A stretch of DNA of 64,000 nt from Pseudomonadota bacterium (GCA_023389155.1 JAEWEV010000035.1:62001-126000), one strand, 5' to 3'. Positions 17,173 to 28,763 are shown, numbered from the stretch's first letter. The notes: generated by a model not told the origin, from the letters alone. Translations and numbers: made by a program.

Positions 17173-20100
17173 GGCGCTGCGCTGCCACGCTCACCTGCCA
17201 TTGCAGCGGACGATGCACCTGAATCTGCCGGCGTGCCCGATCCGGTTGTTGCGCCTTGCTGCTCCGTGATATTGAACGTATCGTTATTGGGCGACTCCCC
17301 ATATACCTGCGGCGCATACATGGCTTCAACGCGAGTCGCAGGCAGGCTGTAACTACCCGGCGTATTCAGCCTCACGGTATATTCCAGCATCGTTTTACCG
17401 GCAGGCAACCAGTCATAATAAGCACGATACAGTTCACTCTTTCTCTCGATAAAGCTGGGTGACCTGCCCTGCTCATTGCGTTTTTCACCTTCCACGGCTA
17501 CGGGCGAATCGCGACCCAGTCCGCCACCCAGAATGGTCGCTCCGGCAGGAACCGGATCGCTTACCACCACCCAATTCATGGCCGCTTTTGCCTGGACTTC
17601 AAGCTTCACGCGGTAGATATCGCCCACCGACCATTTGCCGTCTGTGGCTTGCGAGACGGGCTCAATCTGTCGACTGATGGTGTAGCCGGCATACACGGGC
17701 TTGGTGACCGGCAGCGCTGCCATCGCACCGATAGATGCCCACACGCGCCCACTACCCTGCAAGGACAATGAAAGCTGTCGGACGTCGCTGCCCGTCCAGG
17801 GCGCGAGGATTTTCTGTGTCGGCAACATCCCTTCCCATTGCTGGTCGGCAGCCTCTGCGCCCGCCGCAGCTTTCAGTGTCATCGACAAGGTCCCCTTGAC
17901 CGGTGTTTTTTCAAACCGGGCACTGAAAGACCGGATCGCCAGCGTGCCCCACAGATTGGCGGTTGTTGTCCCCCAGGTGCCGCGCTGTTGCTGGCCAAGC
18001 AATCCCGTCACCAGAACAGGAATATCTTTTTCCCAGGACTTGCTGTCCATGACAATGGTCAGCAGCTTGGCAGTGACCATGGCCCGGCTGCTCATCAGCC
18101 ACCAGGGATAGCTGTCGTCATCCGCCAGAACCAGGCTGGTACCCTGCCGGCTCATGCGCGACAACAGCGCCGAACGCAACGATGCCATGGTTTTGGCCTG
18201 ATCCGGCAGCGACTTGACACGCGATACAATGCCCAGCCAATCCACCAGCGCAGCTGTACTCATGTCCTGCCGATCAAAGTCGATCGTGGATAGCAGGCGT
18301 GGCGTTACCATGCCCGCCCGGGACAATGCTTCAAGTACCATCAGCTTGCGGTCCACGTTATGCTGTACCGGCTGCCATGCAGAGGAACGGATTTTGCCGG
18401 TCACATAGGCCATCAGTCCTTCAAGCATCTTTTCCCGATAGGCTTGGGGAATAGCATAAGGCTGGTCGCCGCGGCTGGCTTCGTGGGAGACAGCCAGCAG
18501 ATGAGCCGTGAGCACTTCATCACCTCGCAAGCCCGGGAAGTAAGCGAGCAGTCCGTGTTCATCCATGTACAGAGGCAGGCGGCTCATCAGTGCAGACCAG
18601 CGCTGCGGATTGTCGATACCAATGGCAATAGAAGACAGCTGTTCCAGGCAGGTAAACGAATACTCGCTGAACCAGCGGCGCACCGGCTCCAGCCCTTTTG
18701 CCAGGGAAGGCGACAGTTGCACCTGTACCCCACCCAAAGGCTGACCATCCGGTCCGCTGACCGCCCCCGCCGGGGGTTGCACCGGCAGATTCTGAATCGG
18801 CTCTTTCGCGAGCACGGATTGCAGCGTTGCCTGACGCATCGTCACTGGTACAGTGGGAATTGTCAGTTGCGAGACTTCGACGCTATCTGCAGCCGGCGCT
18901 TCCTCTGCCTGGTCTGCGCCTGCCTGCGCAGCGTGCTCCTGCGCATCGAACCGCCATGTCAGGGTCTGGGACAAGGGACCGAGAGACAGCTTGCGCATGT
19001 CCAGATCCCACGTCACCCGGCGAGAGGACTGGGCATCAAGCGTCACCGTCTGCCTGTCCAGGGAAAATGGTGCCAGAGAAGGGCTGCGCAGCTGCGCACC
19101 CGTTTCGACCGTCATCGATCGGTCCGTGGCATTTCGCAGCGTCACGGCGACAGTGTAATGGTCGTCGCTGCGCGCCACTAGCGGCAAGCCGGAAATGACC
19201 TGCAAATCCTGCGCGGTAACAATATGGGCGTCAGCCTGACCAAACCGGTCTGCGCCCAGTTCTGCCACTGCGGCCAGACGAAAGCCGGAGATGGCATCGT
19301 TCAGACTGACCGGTATTCGCGCCTCGCCCCGTTCATCGAGCACAATGTCGGGTTTCCAGAATACCAAGCTATCGAGCAGTTCGCGGGTCGGCGCGCCACC
19401 ATTGCCGCCCCCGCCCCCGGGAGGCAGCGCCTTGCGGCCATAATGACGCCTTCCCACGATTTCCATCTGAGCCGTGGCGGTTTCCACGCCATACGCACGT
19501 TCGCCCATCATGGCTTTGACAATATCCCAGCTGCGATTGGGGGCCAGTTCCAGCAGTGCCTCATCCACCACCGCCAGCGCCACGCTGGCATTGGCCGCGG
19601 GACGGCCATCCGGCAGGGTGGCACGAATGGTGGCGGTCGCCTGATCACGAATGTGATAACGCGTATTGTCCGTACTCACGCTCACGTTGAGCGAATTGTT
19701 ATCGCTGCGTACGCGAATGGCTGCCAGCCCGTACCGATAGGCCGGCTTGGCCAGATCAATCAGGGCCGTAGGTGCAGACGCAGCCGGCTCGCCCCAGGTC
19801 AGATCGGGATTCTGCGCGGAATCCCGGACCCGGCCACGCAGTGCGAGCACCGACACGTAGACATTGGGACCCCACTCGGGCCGGATCTCAATATCGAAAG
19901 TCGGATTGGTGCCTGATAACGTGACTTGTCGCGTCTCCAGAACGCCTTCGCGTTCAATGGCGACCAGCGCGTTGGCATGACGGAAAGGCATGCGTACCTG
20001 AAACTGGGCGATATCACCTGGCTGATATTCTTTTTTATCCGGGATGATATCAATACGATCATTGTTCTCACCTGAAAACCAGAACTCGCCAGAGCCCACC

Positions 20101-23100
20101 ACATAGACAGTCGACTCAGCCCTCGCGTGACGCCCCTCTTTATCGGTGACCTCGGCCACCAGGCTGACACTGCCCTGCTCTTTCAGACTGATGTCACATG
20201 TAAATTTGCCATCCTCACCACTGGTGCCGTTGCAAACACTGCCCAGATCTTTAGTTAGCTGAGTGGTGTCGTAACTGTAGAAGCCGCCTACCAGGCGCTT
20301 GCGCACTGTCTGATAGCTATAGCTGACGGCACGTACGCTAACGGGCGCACCGGCTACCGGTCTGCCCTGTGTATCGAGCACGACCACAGCCAGACCCGCG
20401 GCCTTTTCCTGCTGCATCAGATAACCGGTACGAATGCCTGCCACATATGCGGCAGGCCAGACGGGAACCGTACGGCTGATGGTCTGAACCTGGCCGTTAG
20501 GGTCCTGGAAGCTGCCTTCGAACGTGACATTACGCGGCTTGTCTGAAACCGGGAAGGTATCCAGTGTCAGTGCTCCCCGCCCCTGATTGTCCAGCGTCAT
20601 CTTCTGCCGGTTCACAATGATCCGGCTGGTATCACCGTCGCTTTCGGCGCTACCCCCTGACTCATCGTCTGATATTTGCGTTGCCTCTCCATTAGCCGAC
20701 TCCGGGGGCCTAAACGAATAATCGTCATAATCCCGAAAGGACACCACTCTATCGCGAGACAGAGCCGAAATTTCCACCGGCAGTTTGCCCGCGGCGCCGC
20801 CGGACAGATAGGCCAGCTGCATATCCAGTGCCACGCTCCGCGGCGCCACCAGTGGCCCATTACCGCCGGTGGCATCTCTGACGGAAATCTGCCCAGACAG
20901 TAACGGCAGCTTGAAGTCTTCAACACGGAACTCGCCCGTTTCATAGGACTGCCCATCCGGATCCAGCACAACGCGATATTGTCCCCGTTTAATATCCTCG
21001 GGAATTTTCCAGTCAGAGGTGGCGAACACACCGCCCCCGGCCGTGTCCTGCCACTGTAGTGGGAAGTTGTACTTGTCCTCTCCTCCCACCAATTCAATGC
21101 TTATCTCGTCAGGTAGTGTGTTCCGTGCAGGCAGTCCGAACCCGTCGCGCGTCAGGGTTCTGAGCAGATGCTTCATGGATACCGTTTCGCCGGCCCGGAA
21201 CAGGGTCCGATCAAAAATGGTATGTGCACGCACCGTGGATTGCGCTGACGTGTCGGTCGGCACATTGAAGCGCCATGACTCAATACCATTGTCCCAGGAA
21301 GTAAACGCAAACGAGTAATCGCCTGTCCCTTCAGCCATAGGGTGATCTGGTGTAATGCTGGCCGATACGAAAAGGCCCGACAGCTCCGTGTTGTTGCAGT
21401 AATCCTTGCCCTTGACAGCCTGGCGATGATGCCAGATCCCATTCGTACCGGTCTGCCCCGAGACTAGCAACGTGCCGGCGCAATCGAGTACCCTGACCTG
21501 CGCGTTGGGTACTGGCCGGGCGTCATCCAGCGTCGTCACCCACACAAGCAGATCGTCGCGACCTTTCTTGATATGCACAGCCATATTGGTTACCAGCACT
21601 GAGGTGCGCACATACATGGGATTTTTTTTGGCAAGCAATGCCTGCCCCAGGCTGGCTGATTTGGCCTCCAGTACATGAAAGCCAGGTTTGTCCAGTGGCA
21701 CTCCCAGTACTTCATAATCGCGCCGTGCCTGATCAGGTTTGACGGCAGGCAAGGCTATCGTTTTGGCGTCCGGGTTTTCGGACAGCATGGATACCGAACG
21801 CGTGTCGATATACACCGGTTTTTTTTCCGAATAGTTATCGGGCTGATCGTTCATGACTGCACGGATATTGCGTGCCGTCAATGACGTTTCATTCAGCCTG
21901 CGTACCCTGGCAAACGCGCGCAATACATCTGCGTCTTCCTGCGGCACATAATCACTGATTGTCCCGGGCGACAATGCCTGGTCTTTGATCGCAAGCTGAT
22001 TTTCAATATACCTGACAGTCACCGGCACCCGCCACGGGGCGTTGCCCTGTACGTCATCGGCCTTGCGCTCGACAATGCCAAACGTAGAGGATGCAAACTT
22101 GAGCATGGGTGAATAAGTCGCCATGCGAACTTTCATGGGGAACTGTGCCGCATTGCTCAGTGGCCGTCCCGAGTCGTCCTTCAGATCCGCGGGAATAGTC
22201 AGCGTCAGCGTTTCGTTCTCGGCGAACGGGCCGGGAAACTTGACACTGCTGACGGTGCTGTCATTTTCCTGAATTTCGGAGGGATACGATTGGCCATTCG
22301 AACCCTTAAGGGTAATGGCTCGCGCGTCCTCGGTGTTCACCGATTCGCTCAGTGTGAAATAGACAGGTCTTGCAGGTGAACAATTGGCGTTCTGGTTTTC
22401 CCGCGAACATGAGTATCCGGCAGAAAAAGCCTTGCGCACTTTGAATTCATGTTCATAAGGCTTGCTCATGGGCACGCCCCCCGCGCTGGTGGCCGCCTCG
22501 GAAATCACAAGACGCCCTTCCGCACCCGATGGCAGGCGCCGAGCGCACTGCAAAAAAGCGATATTGTCAGCCTTATCCACAAGATAGGAACGGGCCTCCT
22601 TGAGGATTGTCTGTTTGTCCTCTTCAGAAAGGATCTTTACCGGAATCTGTTCGCCGAGCCCTTCGACTACGCAGGTCGCGTGATTCTGCAACCCGTCCTG
22701 GTTGACTGGCAGATTGAATCTGACCAGAAACGCCTGATCCTCACTGCTGCCACTTGATGGACTGACTGAGGACACCGCCAGCTTACCCGTATCAAACCGG
22801 TATTGTTTTTTTCCCTTGACCGGGTTGCCGGCGATGTCACGAAAAGACGCATCCGGCGTAATCGTGCATTGCACGCCCGCGGGCAGGATGCCTTCAAACT
22901 CATAGGACCAGTGCGCACCATCTGACCATTTTCCATGCCCCACCGTTGACGTGTCACTGCAACTGACAGAGGCCGGGGGCGGCAGATCGTTACGCCCCAA
23001 GGGGATGACATTGCTGCTGAACACGATATCGACAGTCGATACCTTGCTCTGCGTACCTGTTGGAGAAACCGAGGCAATCTCGGCTGCGCCTGCTGTGAAA

Positions 23101-23150
23101 ATAACCCCTGACAGAACCAGCGTGGCTCCGCCGACGATTCTTCTTATCAT
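17169..23150 (-). CDS. yfhM: bacterial alpha-2-macroglobulin family protein (YfhM-like)
   Basis: A very large (1993-residue) protease-trapping protein. A signal peptide is visible (MIRRIVGGATLVLSGVIFTA, then GAAE), with no lipobox cysteine; the E. coli homologue is a lipoprotein, so this copy looks soluble in the periplasm. Successive MG-type beta domains follow. The thioester motif CLEQ is intact with Cys1501, inside YSFTCLEQLSS, and the C-terminal part forms the helical TED and receptor-like domains. The ATG at 23150 is preferred to a GTG at 23195. Translationally coupled to pbpC, it probably inhibits invading proteases when the envelope is breached. Confidence 0.93.
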   Translation of the reverse strand: MIRRIVGGATLVLSGVIFTAGAAEIASVSPTGTQSKVSTVDIVFSSNVIPLGRNDLPPPASVSCSDTSTVGHGKWSDGAHWSYEFEGILPAGVQCTITPDASFRDIAGNPVKGKKQYRFDTGKLAVSSVSPSSGSSEDQAFLVRFNLPVNQDGLQNHATCVVEGLGEQIPVKILSEEDKQTILKEARSYLVDKADNIAFLQCARRLPSGAEGRLVISEAATSAGGVPMSKPYEHEFKVRKAFSAGYSCSRENQNANCSPARPVYFTLSESVNTEDARAITLKGSNGQSYPSEIQENDSTVSSVKFPGPFAENETLTLTIPADLKDDSGRPLSNAAQFPMKVRMATYSPMLKFASSTFGIVERKADDVQGNAPWRVPVTVRYIENQLAIKDQALSPGTISDYVPQEDADVLRAFARVRRLNETSLTARNIRAVMNDQPDNYSEKKPVYIDTRSVSMLSENPDAKTIALPAVKPDQARRDYEVLGVPLDKPGFHVLEAKSASLGQALLAKKNPMYVRTSVLVTNMAVHIKKGRDDLLVWVTTLDDARPVPNAQVRVLDCAGTLLVSGQTGTNGIWHHRQAVKGKDYCNNTELSGLFVSASITPDHPMAEGTGDYSFAFTSWDNGIESWRFNVPTDTSAQSTVRAHTIFDRTLFRAGETVSMKHLLRTLTRDGFGLPARNTLPDEISIELVGGEDKYNFPLQWQDTAGGGVFATSDWKIPEDIKRGQYRVVLDPDGQSYETGEFRVEDFKLPLLSGQISVRDATGGNGPLVAPRSVALDMQLAYLSGGAAGKLPVEISALSRDRVVSFRDYDDYSFRPPESANGEATQISDDESGGSAESDGDTSRIIVNRQKMTLDNQGRGALTLDTFPVSDKPRNVTFEGSFQDPNGQVQTISRTVPVWPAAYVAGIRTGYLMQQEKAAGLAVVVLDTQGRPVAGAPVSVRAVSYSYQTVRKRLVGGFYSYDTTQLTKDLGSVCNGTSGEDGKFTCDISLKEQGSVSLVAEVTDKEGRHARAESTVYVVGSGEFWFSGENNDRIDIIPDKKEYQPGDIAQFQVRMPFRHANALVAIEREGVLETRQVTLSGTNPTFDIEIRPEWGPNVYVSVLALRGRVRDSAQNPDLTWGEPAASAPTALIDLAKPAYRYGLAAIRVRSDNNSLNVSVSTDNTRYHIRDQATATIRATLPDGRPAANASVALAVVDEALLELAPNRSWDIVKAMMGERAYGVETATAQMEIVGRRHYGRKALPPGGGGGNGGAPTRELLDSLVFWKPDIVLDERGEARIPVSLNDAISGFRLAAVAELGADRFGQADAHIVTAQDLQVISGLPLVARSDDHYTVAVTLRNATDRSMTVETGAQLRSPSLAPFSLDRQTVTLDAQSSRRVTWDLDMRKLSLGPLSQTLTWRFDAQEHAAQAGADQAEEAPAADSVEVSQLTIPTVPVTMRQATLQSVLAKEPIQNLPVQPPAGAVSGPDGQPLGGVQVQLSPSLAKGLEPVRRWFSEYSFTCLEQLSSIAIGIDNPQRWSALMSRLPLYMDEHGLLAYFPGLRGDEVLTAHLLAVSHEASRGDQPYAIPQAYREKMLEGLMAYVTGKIRSSAWQPVQHNVDRKLMVLEALSRAGMVTPRLLSTIDFDRQDMSTAALVDWLGIVSRVKSLPDQAKTMASLRSALLSRMSRQGTSLVLADDDSYPWWLMSSRAMVTAKLLTIVMDSKSWEKDIPVLVTGLLGQQQRGTWGTTTANLWGTLAIRSFSARFEKTPVKGTLSMTLKAAAGAEAADQQWEGMLPTQKILAPWTGSDVRQLSLSLQGSGRVWASIGAMAALPVTKPVYAGYTISRQIEPVSQATDGKWSVGDIYRVKLEVQAKAAMNWVVVSDPVPAGATILGGGLGRDSPVAVEGEKRNEQGRSPSFIERKSELYRAYYDWLPAGKTMLEYTVRLNTPGSYSLPATRVEAMYAPQVYGESPNNDTFNITEQQGATTGSGTPADSGASSAAMAGERGSAAP

Positions 23151-23311
23151 GATGACTGCCTTCACAAAGGTAATCAGGGCCCCATCCTTGGCCACTGGCT
23201 ATTTGTGATCATAACAGAAGTGAGTCTGATCCGGTGCATGCACAAAATCGTCGGAATGTGTCATGTCCTGAGAATAAAACCAGCGCAGTACTTGCCTGTA
23301 GCGGCCGTGCA

Positions 23312-23340
23312 GAAAAAAACCACCGCATCATGCGGTGGTT
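23312..23340 (-). terminator. Rho-independent terminator after pgk
   Basis: AACCACCGCA (23318-23327) and TGCGGTGGTT (23331-23340) form a perfect 10-bp stem around TCA. On the minus strand a run of seven T follows. It lies about 115 bp after the pgk stop and closes tkt-gap-pgk. Confidence 0.92.
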
Positions 23341-23453
23341 CGTGTACAGCACGCTTACCCTTGCCATTGCAATATCTGCCAACTTGCTATCACTATTCAG
23401 AAAGCCGGAAGCAAAAAGACCCGGCAACCGCGGGGCCGTGCCGCTGTCGGACA

Positions 23454-24650
23454 TTAACCTTTGTTGCGCTGCTCCAGGATTTCCACGGCGGGCAGGATTT
23501 TGCCTTCCAGAAATTCCAGGAACGCGCCGCCACCGGTGGAGATATAACCCACCTTGTCCGTAATATTGAATTTGGAAATGGCTGCCAGGGTGTCGCCGCC
23601 ACCGGCAATAGAGAAGCCATCGGACTCGGCAATCGCTTCAGCAACCTTGCGCGTACCGTTGGCAAAGGCGTCAAATTCGAAAACACCAACGGGACCATTC
23701 CAGACGATGGTGCCGGCGTTTTTCAGAATATCGGCCAGTTCTGCCGCCGTATTCTGGCCTATGTCAAAAATCATGTCATCGTCCTGAACCGAATCGGCAG
23801 ATTTTGCTTCGCCTTTAGCCTGGGCGGAAAACTCCTTGCCGCAAACCACATCGCTGGGAATGGGAACCCTGGCGCCGCGCTTTGCCATCATGTCGATCAC
23901 TGCCTTGGCCTGATCGATCTGATCAGGCTCGGCCAGGGATTTACCGATATTTTTACCGCTGGCCAGCATAAAGGTATTGGCAATGCCACCCCCGACGACC
24001 AGCTGATCAACTTTGTCGGCCAGCGACTGCAGAATGGACAGTTTCGTGGATACCTTGGATCCGCCAACAATCGCGACCAATGGCCGCTTGGGATTCTCCA
24101 GTGCCTTGCCCAGCGCCTCCAGCTCGGCTTCCAGTAAGGGGCCGGCGCAGGCGACAGGCGCGAATTTTGCAATGCCGTGTGTCGTCGCTTCGGCACGATG
24201 CGCAGTGCCGAATGCATCATTGGCATATACATCGCAAAGTGCAGCCATCTTTCGGGCCAGCGCTTCATCGTTTTTCTTTTCGCCTATGTTTACTCGGCAA
24301 TTTTCCAGCAGCACAACCTGGCCAGGCTGGACATCAACGCCATTAACCCAGTCCTGCTCCAGCTGCACAGGCTTACCCAGCAGCTCACTCAATCGTTTGG
24401 CCACAGGGGCCAGCGTATCTTCCGGTGCCAGCGTCCCTTCGACGGGACGACCCAAATGCGATGTCACCATGACTGCTGCACCCGCATCCAGTGCCAGTTC
24501 AATTGCGGGTACGGAGGCGCGGATACGCGTATCTTCGGTGATGCTGCCATCATCGCTCAGAGGCACGTTCAGATCGGAACGGATAAAAACACGTTTGCCC
24601 TTGAGCTGCCCGTTTTTTGCCAGCGCAGAAAGCGTTTGTACATTCGCCAT
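23454..24650 (-). CDS. pgk: phosphoglycerate kinase
   Basis: Transfers phosphate between 1,3-bisphosphoglycerate and ADP in glycolysis. It has 398 residues. [12 protein letters not shown] is near residues 20-31, [13 protein letters not shown] near 59-71, then the hinge [17 protein letters not shown] and the C-terminal [11 protein letters not shown] and [14 protein letters not shown] nucleotide loops. The ATG at 24650 is chosen because AAGGAG precedes it; the frame extends to 24686 without support. It is the last gene of tkt-gap-pgk, about 90 bp after gap. Confidence 0.97.
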   Translation of the reverse strand: MANVQTLSALAKNGQLKGKRVFIRSDLNVPLSDDGSITEDTRIRASVPAIELALDAGAAVMVTSHLGRPVEGTLAPEDTLAPVAKRLSELLGKPVQLEQDWVNGVDVQPGQVVLLENCRVNIGEKKNDEALARKMAALCDVYANDAFGTAHRAEATTHGIAKFAPVACAGPLLEAELEALGKALENPKRPLVAIVGGSKVSTKLSILQSLADKVDQLVVGGGIANTFMLASGKNIGKSLAEPDQIDQAKAVIDMMAKRGARVPIPSDVVCGKEFSAQAKGEAKSADSVQDDDMIFDIGQNTAAELADILKNAGTIVWNGPVGVFEFDAFANGTRKVAEAIAESDGFSIAGGGDTLAAISKFNITDKVGYISTGGGAFLEFLEGKILPAVEILEQRNKG

Positions 24651-24740
24651 AAAGTCACTCCTTGGTGTAATTGTGAAAAACGGCACTGCCCGCCATAGCG
24701 CGCAATGCCGTCAGACTAGTCCTTCACAGACGCCAACTGC

Positions 24741-25751
24741 TTATTTCGCAGTCATCAAAGCGACGGTGGTATCGAGCATGCGGTTGGAGAAACCCCATTC
24801 ATTGTCGTACCAGGAAGACACTTTGACGAGCTTGCCAGACACTTTGGTCAGTGTTGAGTCGTAGGTGCTTGAGGCAGGATTGTGATTGAAGTCGATGGAC
24901 ACCAGAGGCGCCTCGTTGTAATCCAGAATGCCTTTAAGAGCACCTTCGGATGCTTTTTTCAGGATGCTGTTGACTTCCTCTACCGTGGTTTCGCGCTTGG
25001 CGATGAACGACAGGTCAACCATGGAGACGTTGATGGTAGGAACGCGGATAGCGTAACCGTCCAGTTTGCCATTGAGCTCCGGCAGAACCAGACCCACAGC
25101 CGCCGCCGCACCCGTCTTGGTGGGAATCATGCTCATGGTGGCGGAACGGGCACGACGCAGGTCTTCGTGATAGACGTCAGTCAACACCTGGTCATTGGTG
25201 TAGGCATGCACCGTTGTCATTAGCCCGGTTTCCACGCCCAGCGCTTCATGCAGGGGCTGAACCAGCGGAGCCAGACAGTTGGTGGTGCACGATGCATTGG
25301 AGATGACAGTATCGGAGGCCTTCAGGGTCTGATGATTCACGCCGAACACAACTGTCGCGTCAACGTCTTTTCCGCCGGGAGCAGAAATGACCACTTTCTT
25401 GGCGCCACCCTTGATGTGGGCACTGGCTTTTTCCTTGCTTGTGAAGAAACCGGTACATTCGAGAACCACATCAACGTTCAGTTCGCCCCATGGCAGTTCG
25501 GCTGGATTGCGGTTGGCAAGCACACGGATTTTGTCGCCGTTAACCACCATGTTCTCACCATCAACGGTAACAGTACCAGGGAAGCGGCCATGTGCAGTGT
25601 CATACTGAGTCAGGTGAGCATTGGTTTTCGGATCGCCCAGATCATTAATCGCGACGATTTCGATATCATGCTTTTTACCGCCTTCATAGTGAGCACGCAG
25701 TACATTGCGGCCGATGCGGCCATAGCCGTTAATTGCAACACGAATGGTCAT
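24741..25751 (-). CDS. gap: glyceraldehyde-3-phosphate dehydrogenase, type I
   Basis: Oxidises glyceraldehyde-3-phosphate to 1,3-bisphosphoglycerate with NAD. It has 336 residues. The Rossmann start [16 protein letters not shown] is at 5-20. The catalytic cysteine is Cys155 in [12 protein letters not shown] and the partner histidine lies in the HAYTNDQ segment. [11 protein letters not shown] is near the end. The ATG at 25751 has AGGAG upstream; the frame extends into tkt but is not used. It starts 16 bp after the tkt stop. Confidence 0.97.
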   Translation of the reverse strand: MTIRVAINGYGRIGRNVLRAHYEGGKKHDIEIVAINDLGDPKTNAHLTQYDTAHGRFPGTVTVDGENMVVNGDKIRVLANRNPAELPWGELNVDVVLECTGFFTSKEKASAHIKGGAKKVVISAPGGKDVDATVVFGVNHQTLKASDTVISNASCTTNCLAPLVQPLHEALGVETGLMTTVHAYTNDQVLTDVYHEDLRRARSATMSMIPTKTGAAAAVGLVLPELNGKLDGYAIRVPTINVSMVDLSFIAKRETTVEEVNSILKKASEGALKGILDYNEAPLVSIDFNHNPASSTYDSTLTKVSGKLVKVSSWYDNEWGFSNRMLDTTVALMTAK

Positions 25752-25767
25752 TACATTCTCTCCTGTT

Positions 25768-27822
25768 TTATAAAACCTGTTTAACCGTATTTGCCACGTT
25801 TTCCGCGGTAAACCCGAAATGCTTGAACAGCACACCGGCAGGGGCGGATTCACCATAGGTATCCAGGCCCACTGCAGCGCCGTTGCGCCCAATGTACTTA
25901 TACCAGCCGGCAGTAACGCCCGCTTCTACCGAAACGGCAGGCAGCGTCGGGGGAATGACGCTGTCACGCCATTCGGCAGTCTGTCTGTCGAAAACCGAGG
26001 TGCTGGGCATTGACACCACGCGTACAGGAATATTTTCCTTCGCAAGCAGTGCCTGTGCCTCGAGCGCCAACCCCACTTCGGAACCGGTAGCAATAATAAC
26101 GGCTTGAGCGCCTTCCGCGTCACGCAAGACGTAACCACCTTTTTCTATTTGTTCGATGGTCGCGTTGTCACGCTCAACAAAAGGCAGGTTCTGGCGAGAC
26201 AGCAGCAAGGCGCTGGGTCCACCCTGACCGACATTCATGCCGACACTGACCGGCCGGGAAACAGCAGATTTCCAGGCAATGGCCGTTTCGGTCGTGTCGC
26301 AGGGGCGCCAGACATCCAGATTGGGGATCAAACGCAGGCTTGCTGCATGCTCGACAGATTGGTGTGTTGGTCCGTCTTCGCCCAGGCCGATGGAGTCGTG
26401 CGTAAAAATATGCACAACGCGCTGCTTCATCAGGGCCGCCATGCGAATGGCATTGCGCGAATAATCGGAGAAGGTCAGGAAGGTGCCGCCAAAAGGCAGA
26501 TAGCCACCATGCAGGGCGACGCCATTCATGATGGCAGCCATGCCGAATTCCCGTACGCCGTAATTGATGTGACGGCCGAAACGCACATGACCGTCAGTGC
26601 CGCTGCGAACAGCACCGGCGCCTTTCCAGTCGGTAAATACGGAACCTGTCAGATCGGCAGAGCCGCCCAGCATCTCGGGCAGCATATCGGCCATCGCCGT
26701 AATGGCAAATTGGGATGCCTTGCGCGAGGCCACGGTTTCGCCTTTGCTGACCGTTTCCTGGAGAAAAGCACTGAATTTCTCGGCGAAATCGTCAGGCATT
26801 TTGCCGCTCATGCGGCGGGTAAACTCCTGCGCCTGCTCGGGGTAGTCGATGGCATAAAGCGCAAACTGTTTTTTCCAGTCGCGCTGCGCCTGCTCGCCTC
26901 GCTCCAGCTGACTCCATCCGGCGTAAACATCGTCAGAGATTTCAAACGGAGGTAAAGTCCAGCCAATGGCTTCGCGCGTGGCGGCAATTTCAGCCGCACC
27001 CAGCGGCGCACCGTGAACCTTGTCGCTACCTTGCAGATTGGGCGCGCCTTTGCCGATGGTGGTTTTGCAGATAATCAATGTCGGGCCGGAAGAGCCGCGC
27101 TGTGCCTGCTGTTTGGCCTTGGCAATCGCGTGATCGACGGCAACCACATCGTGTCCGTTCACACCGCGAATGACGTTCCAGCCATAGCCTTCAAAGCGCT
27201 TGGCAGTATCGTCGGCAAACCAGGACTCAACCTTGCCATCAATGGATATGCCATTGTCATCGTACAGCACAACGAGTTTGGACAGTTTCAGCGTGCCGGC
27301 AAGCGAACAGACCTCATGGGAAATGCCCTCCATGAGACAGCCATCGCCCACAAATGCGTAGGTGTAATGATCAACAATTTTGTGGTCGGGTTTATTGAAT
27401 TCTGCCGCCAGCAGTTCCTCTGCCAGGGCAAAGCCGACCGCGTTTGACAATCCCTGGCCAAGCGGGCCAGTTGTCGTCTCGACACCAGCTGTGATGCCCA
27501 CCTCGGGGTGGCCTGGGGTTTTGGAATGCAACTGGCGGAACTGACGCAGTTCGTCAATAGGCAGATCGTAACCGGTCAGGTGCAGCAGGGAGTACAGGAG
27601 CATCGAGCCATGGCCGTTGGACAGCACAAAACGGTCCCGATCAGGCCAGGCAGGGTCTGCCGGGTTATGGCGAAGATGGCGGGTCCAGAGCGCTTCGGCG
27701 ATCTCTGCCATTCCCATTGGGGCACCGGGGTGTCCCGAATTGGCCTGTTGCACGGCGTCCATGGCCAGCGCGCGGATTGCATTGGAAAGATGGGAATTCG
27801 ATGTTGCGGCCGTGGTGGTCAT
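25768..27822 (-). CDS. tkt: transketolase
   Basis: A thiamine diphosphate enzyme of the pentose phosphate pathway (two-carbon ketol transfer). It has 684 residues. [24 protein letters not shown] is the N-terminal substrate/cofactor region, the ThDP motif is [11 protein letters not shown] with the downstream N at the metal site, and [19 protein letters not shown] is the conserved pyrimidine-domain signature. It opens the operon with gap and pgk, and its start faces rsmE across about 100 bp. In autotrophic relatives similar blocks serve the Calvin cycle, but no such genes are seen here. Confidence 0.97.
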   Translation of the reverse strand: MTTTAATSNSHLSNAIRALAMDAVQQANSGHPGAPMGMAEIAEALWTRHLRHNPADPAWPDRDRFVLSNGHGSMLLYSLLHLTGYDLPIDELRQFRQLHSKTPGHPEVGITAGVETTTGPLGQGLSNAVGFALAEELLAAEFNKPDHKIVDHYTYAFVGDGCLMEGISHEVCSLAGTLKLSKLVVLYDDNGISIDGKVESWFADDTAKRFEGYGWNVIRGVNGHDVVAVDHAIAKAKQQAQRGSSGPTLIICKTTIGKGAPNLQGSDKVHGAPLGAAEIAATREAIGWTLPPFEISDDVYAGWSQLERGEQAQRDWKKQFALYAIDYPEQAQEFTRRMSGKMPDDFAEKFSAFLQETVSKGETVASRKASQFAITAMADMLPEMLGGSADLTGSVFTDWKGAGAVRSGTDGHVRFGRHINYGVREFGMAAIMNGVALHGGYLPFGGTFLTFSDYSRNAIRMAALMKQRVVHIFTHDSIGLGEDGPTHQSVEHAASLRLIPNLDVWRPCDTTETAIAWKSAVSRPVSVGMNVGQGGPSALLLSRQNLPFVERDNATIEQIEKGGYVLRDAEGAQAVIIATGSEVGLALEAQALLAKENIPVRVVSMPSTSVFDRQTAEWRDSVIPPTLPAVSVEAGVTAGWYKYIGRNGAAVGLDTYGESAPAGVLFKHFGFTAENVANTVKQVL

Positions 27823-27923
27823 GCGGATCCTGTAGAAGTCACGGTTTAGTTACGATTAACCAGCGATTTTACCACTCGATGATTTCCGCGTGCCGCTCGC
27901 AGTAAATAAAGTAAAATTTAGCC

Positions 27924-28682
27924 ATGAGTCACCTTCCCCGTTTCTATTGTCCTGTTCCGCTGTCGGCAAATACATGCGTGGCTTTGCCTGAAGCCGCAGC
28001 CCACCATGCATCCCGCTCCCTGCGCTTACGCGAGGGCGACACCATCGTGCTTTTCAATGGAAATGGCGCACAGTTCCCCGGCATATTGCGCTTTGAACAG
28101 GGTCGCGCAATGGCTGAACTTGGCGACGCACAGTACACGCGAACCGAACTGCCGGGCAGCATTGGCCTGGTACAGGGTCTGCCGGCTGGCGACAAAATGG
28201 ACTGGATTATCGAAAAGGCCGCAGAACTCGGGGTGAGTGACATTTTTCCCGTCAGTGCCGAACGCAGCATCGTGCAGCTTTCAGGAAACCGACTGGAAAA
28301 ACGCCATATACACTGGCAGCGTATTGCCGAATCGGCCAGTGAACAGTCAGGCCGCAACTGCATCTTGCGGGTGCATTCCCTGCAGTCGTTGCGATCCTAT
28401 CTGCAGCAACCTGGCAACCCGAGGGGATTTCTCTGCCACCCAGAAGGAGGCACGTCTTTTTTGCAGGCGCTGTCACAGTCATCACAAATGCCATCGCAAT
28501 CAGATACTGCACCTGCAATGCGTTTGCTGATCGGCCCCGAAGGAGGATGGTCGCAGCAAGAACTCGACTTGGCGCAGGCCGCAGGCGTTGAAAAAGTCAC
28601 GTTCGGCGAACGGATTCTGCGAACAGAAACGGCCGGTATTGCAATGACGGCCGCAGCAGTGGCAACACTAGGGTGGGTGTAA
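27924..28682 (+). CDS. rsmE: 16S rRNA (uracil1498-N3)-methyltransferase
   Basis: Methylates U1498 of 16S rRNA using S-adenosylmethionine. It has 252 residues: an N-terminal PUA-like part (PRFYCPVPL, HHASRSLRLREGD) and a C-terminal SPOUT knot domain with LIGPEGGWSQQELDLA and FGERILRTETAG, both diagnostic for RsmE. It is divergent from tkt. The last gene before a strand switch, it ends about 105 bp before the Nudix gene. Confidence 0.95.
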   Translation: MSHLPRFYCPVPLSANTCVALPEAAAHHASRSLRLREGDTIVLFNGNGAQFPGILRFEQGRAMAELGDAQYTRTELPGSIGLVQGLPAGDKMDWIIEKAAELGVSDIFPVSAERSIVQLSGNRLEKRHIHWQRIAESASEQSGRNCILRVHSLQSLRSYLQQPGNPRGFLCHPEGGTSFLQALSQSSQMPSQSDTAPAMRLLIGPEGGWSQQELDLAQAAGVEKVTFGERILRTETAGIAMTAAAVATLGWV

Positions 28683-28763
28683 CGCAGCGTTAGGAGTGGG
28701 ACGGGCCGATAGGATCCTCTGTTTTAAAGCAAATCCCAGTCACGCAGTTGCTGCGTATATCGA

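Noticed and set aside
18360..19916. Long plus-strand frames opposite yfhM
   Set aside because: Arise from codon bias of the large alpha-2-macroglobulin gene; no start signals or conserved motifs.
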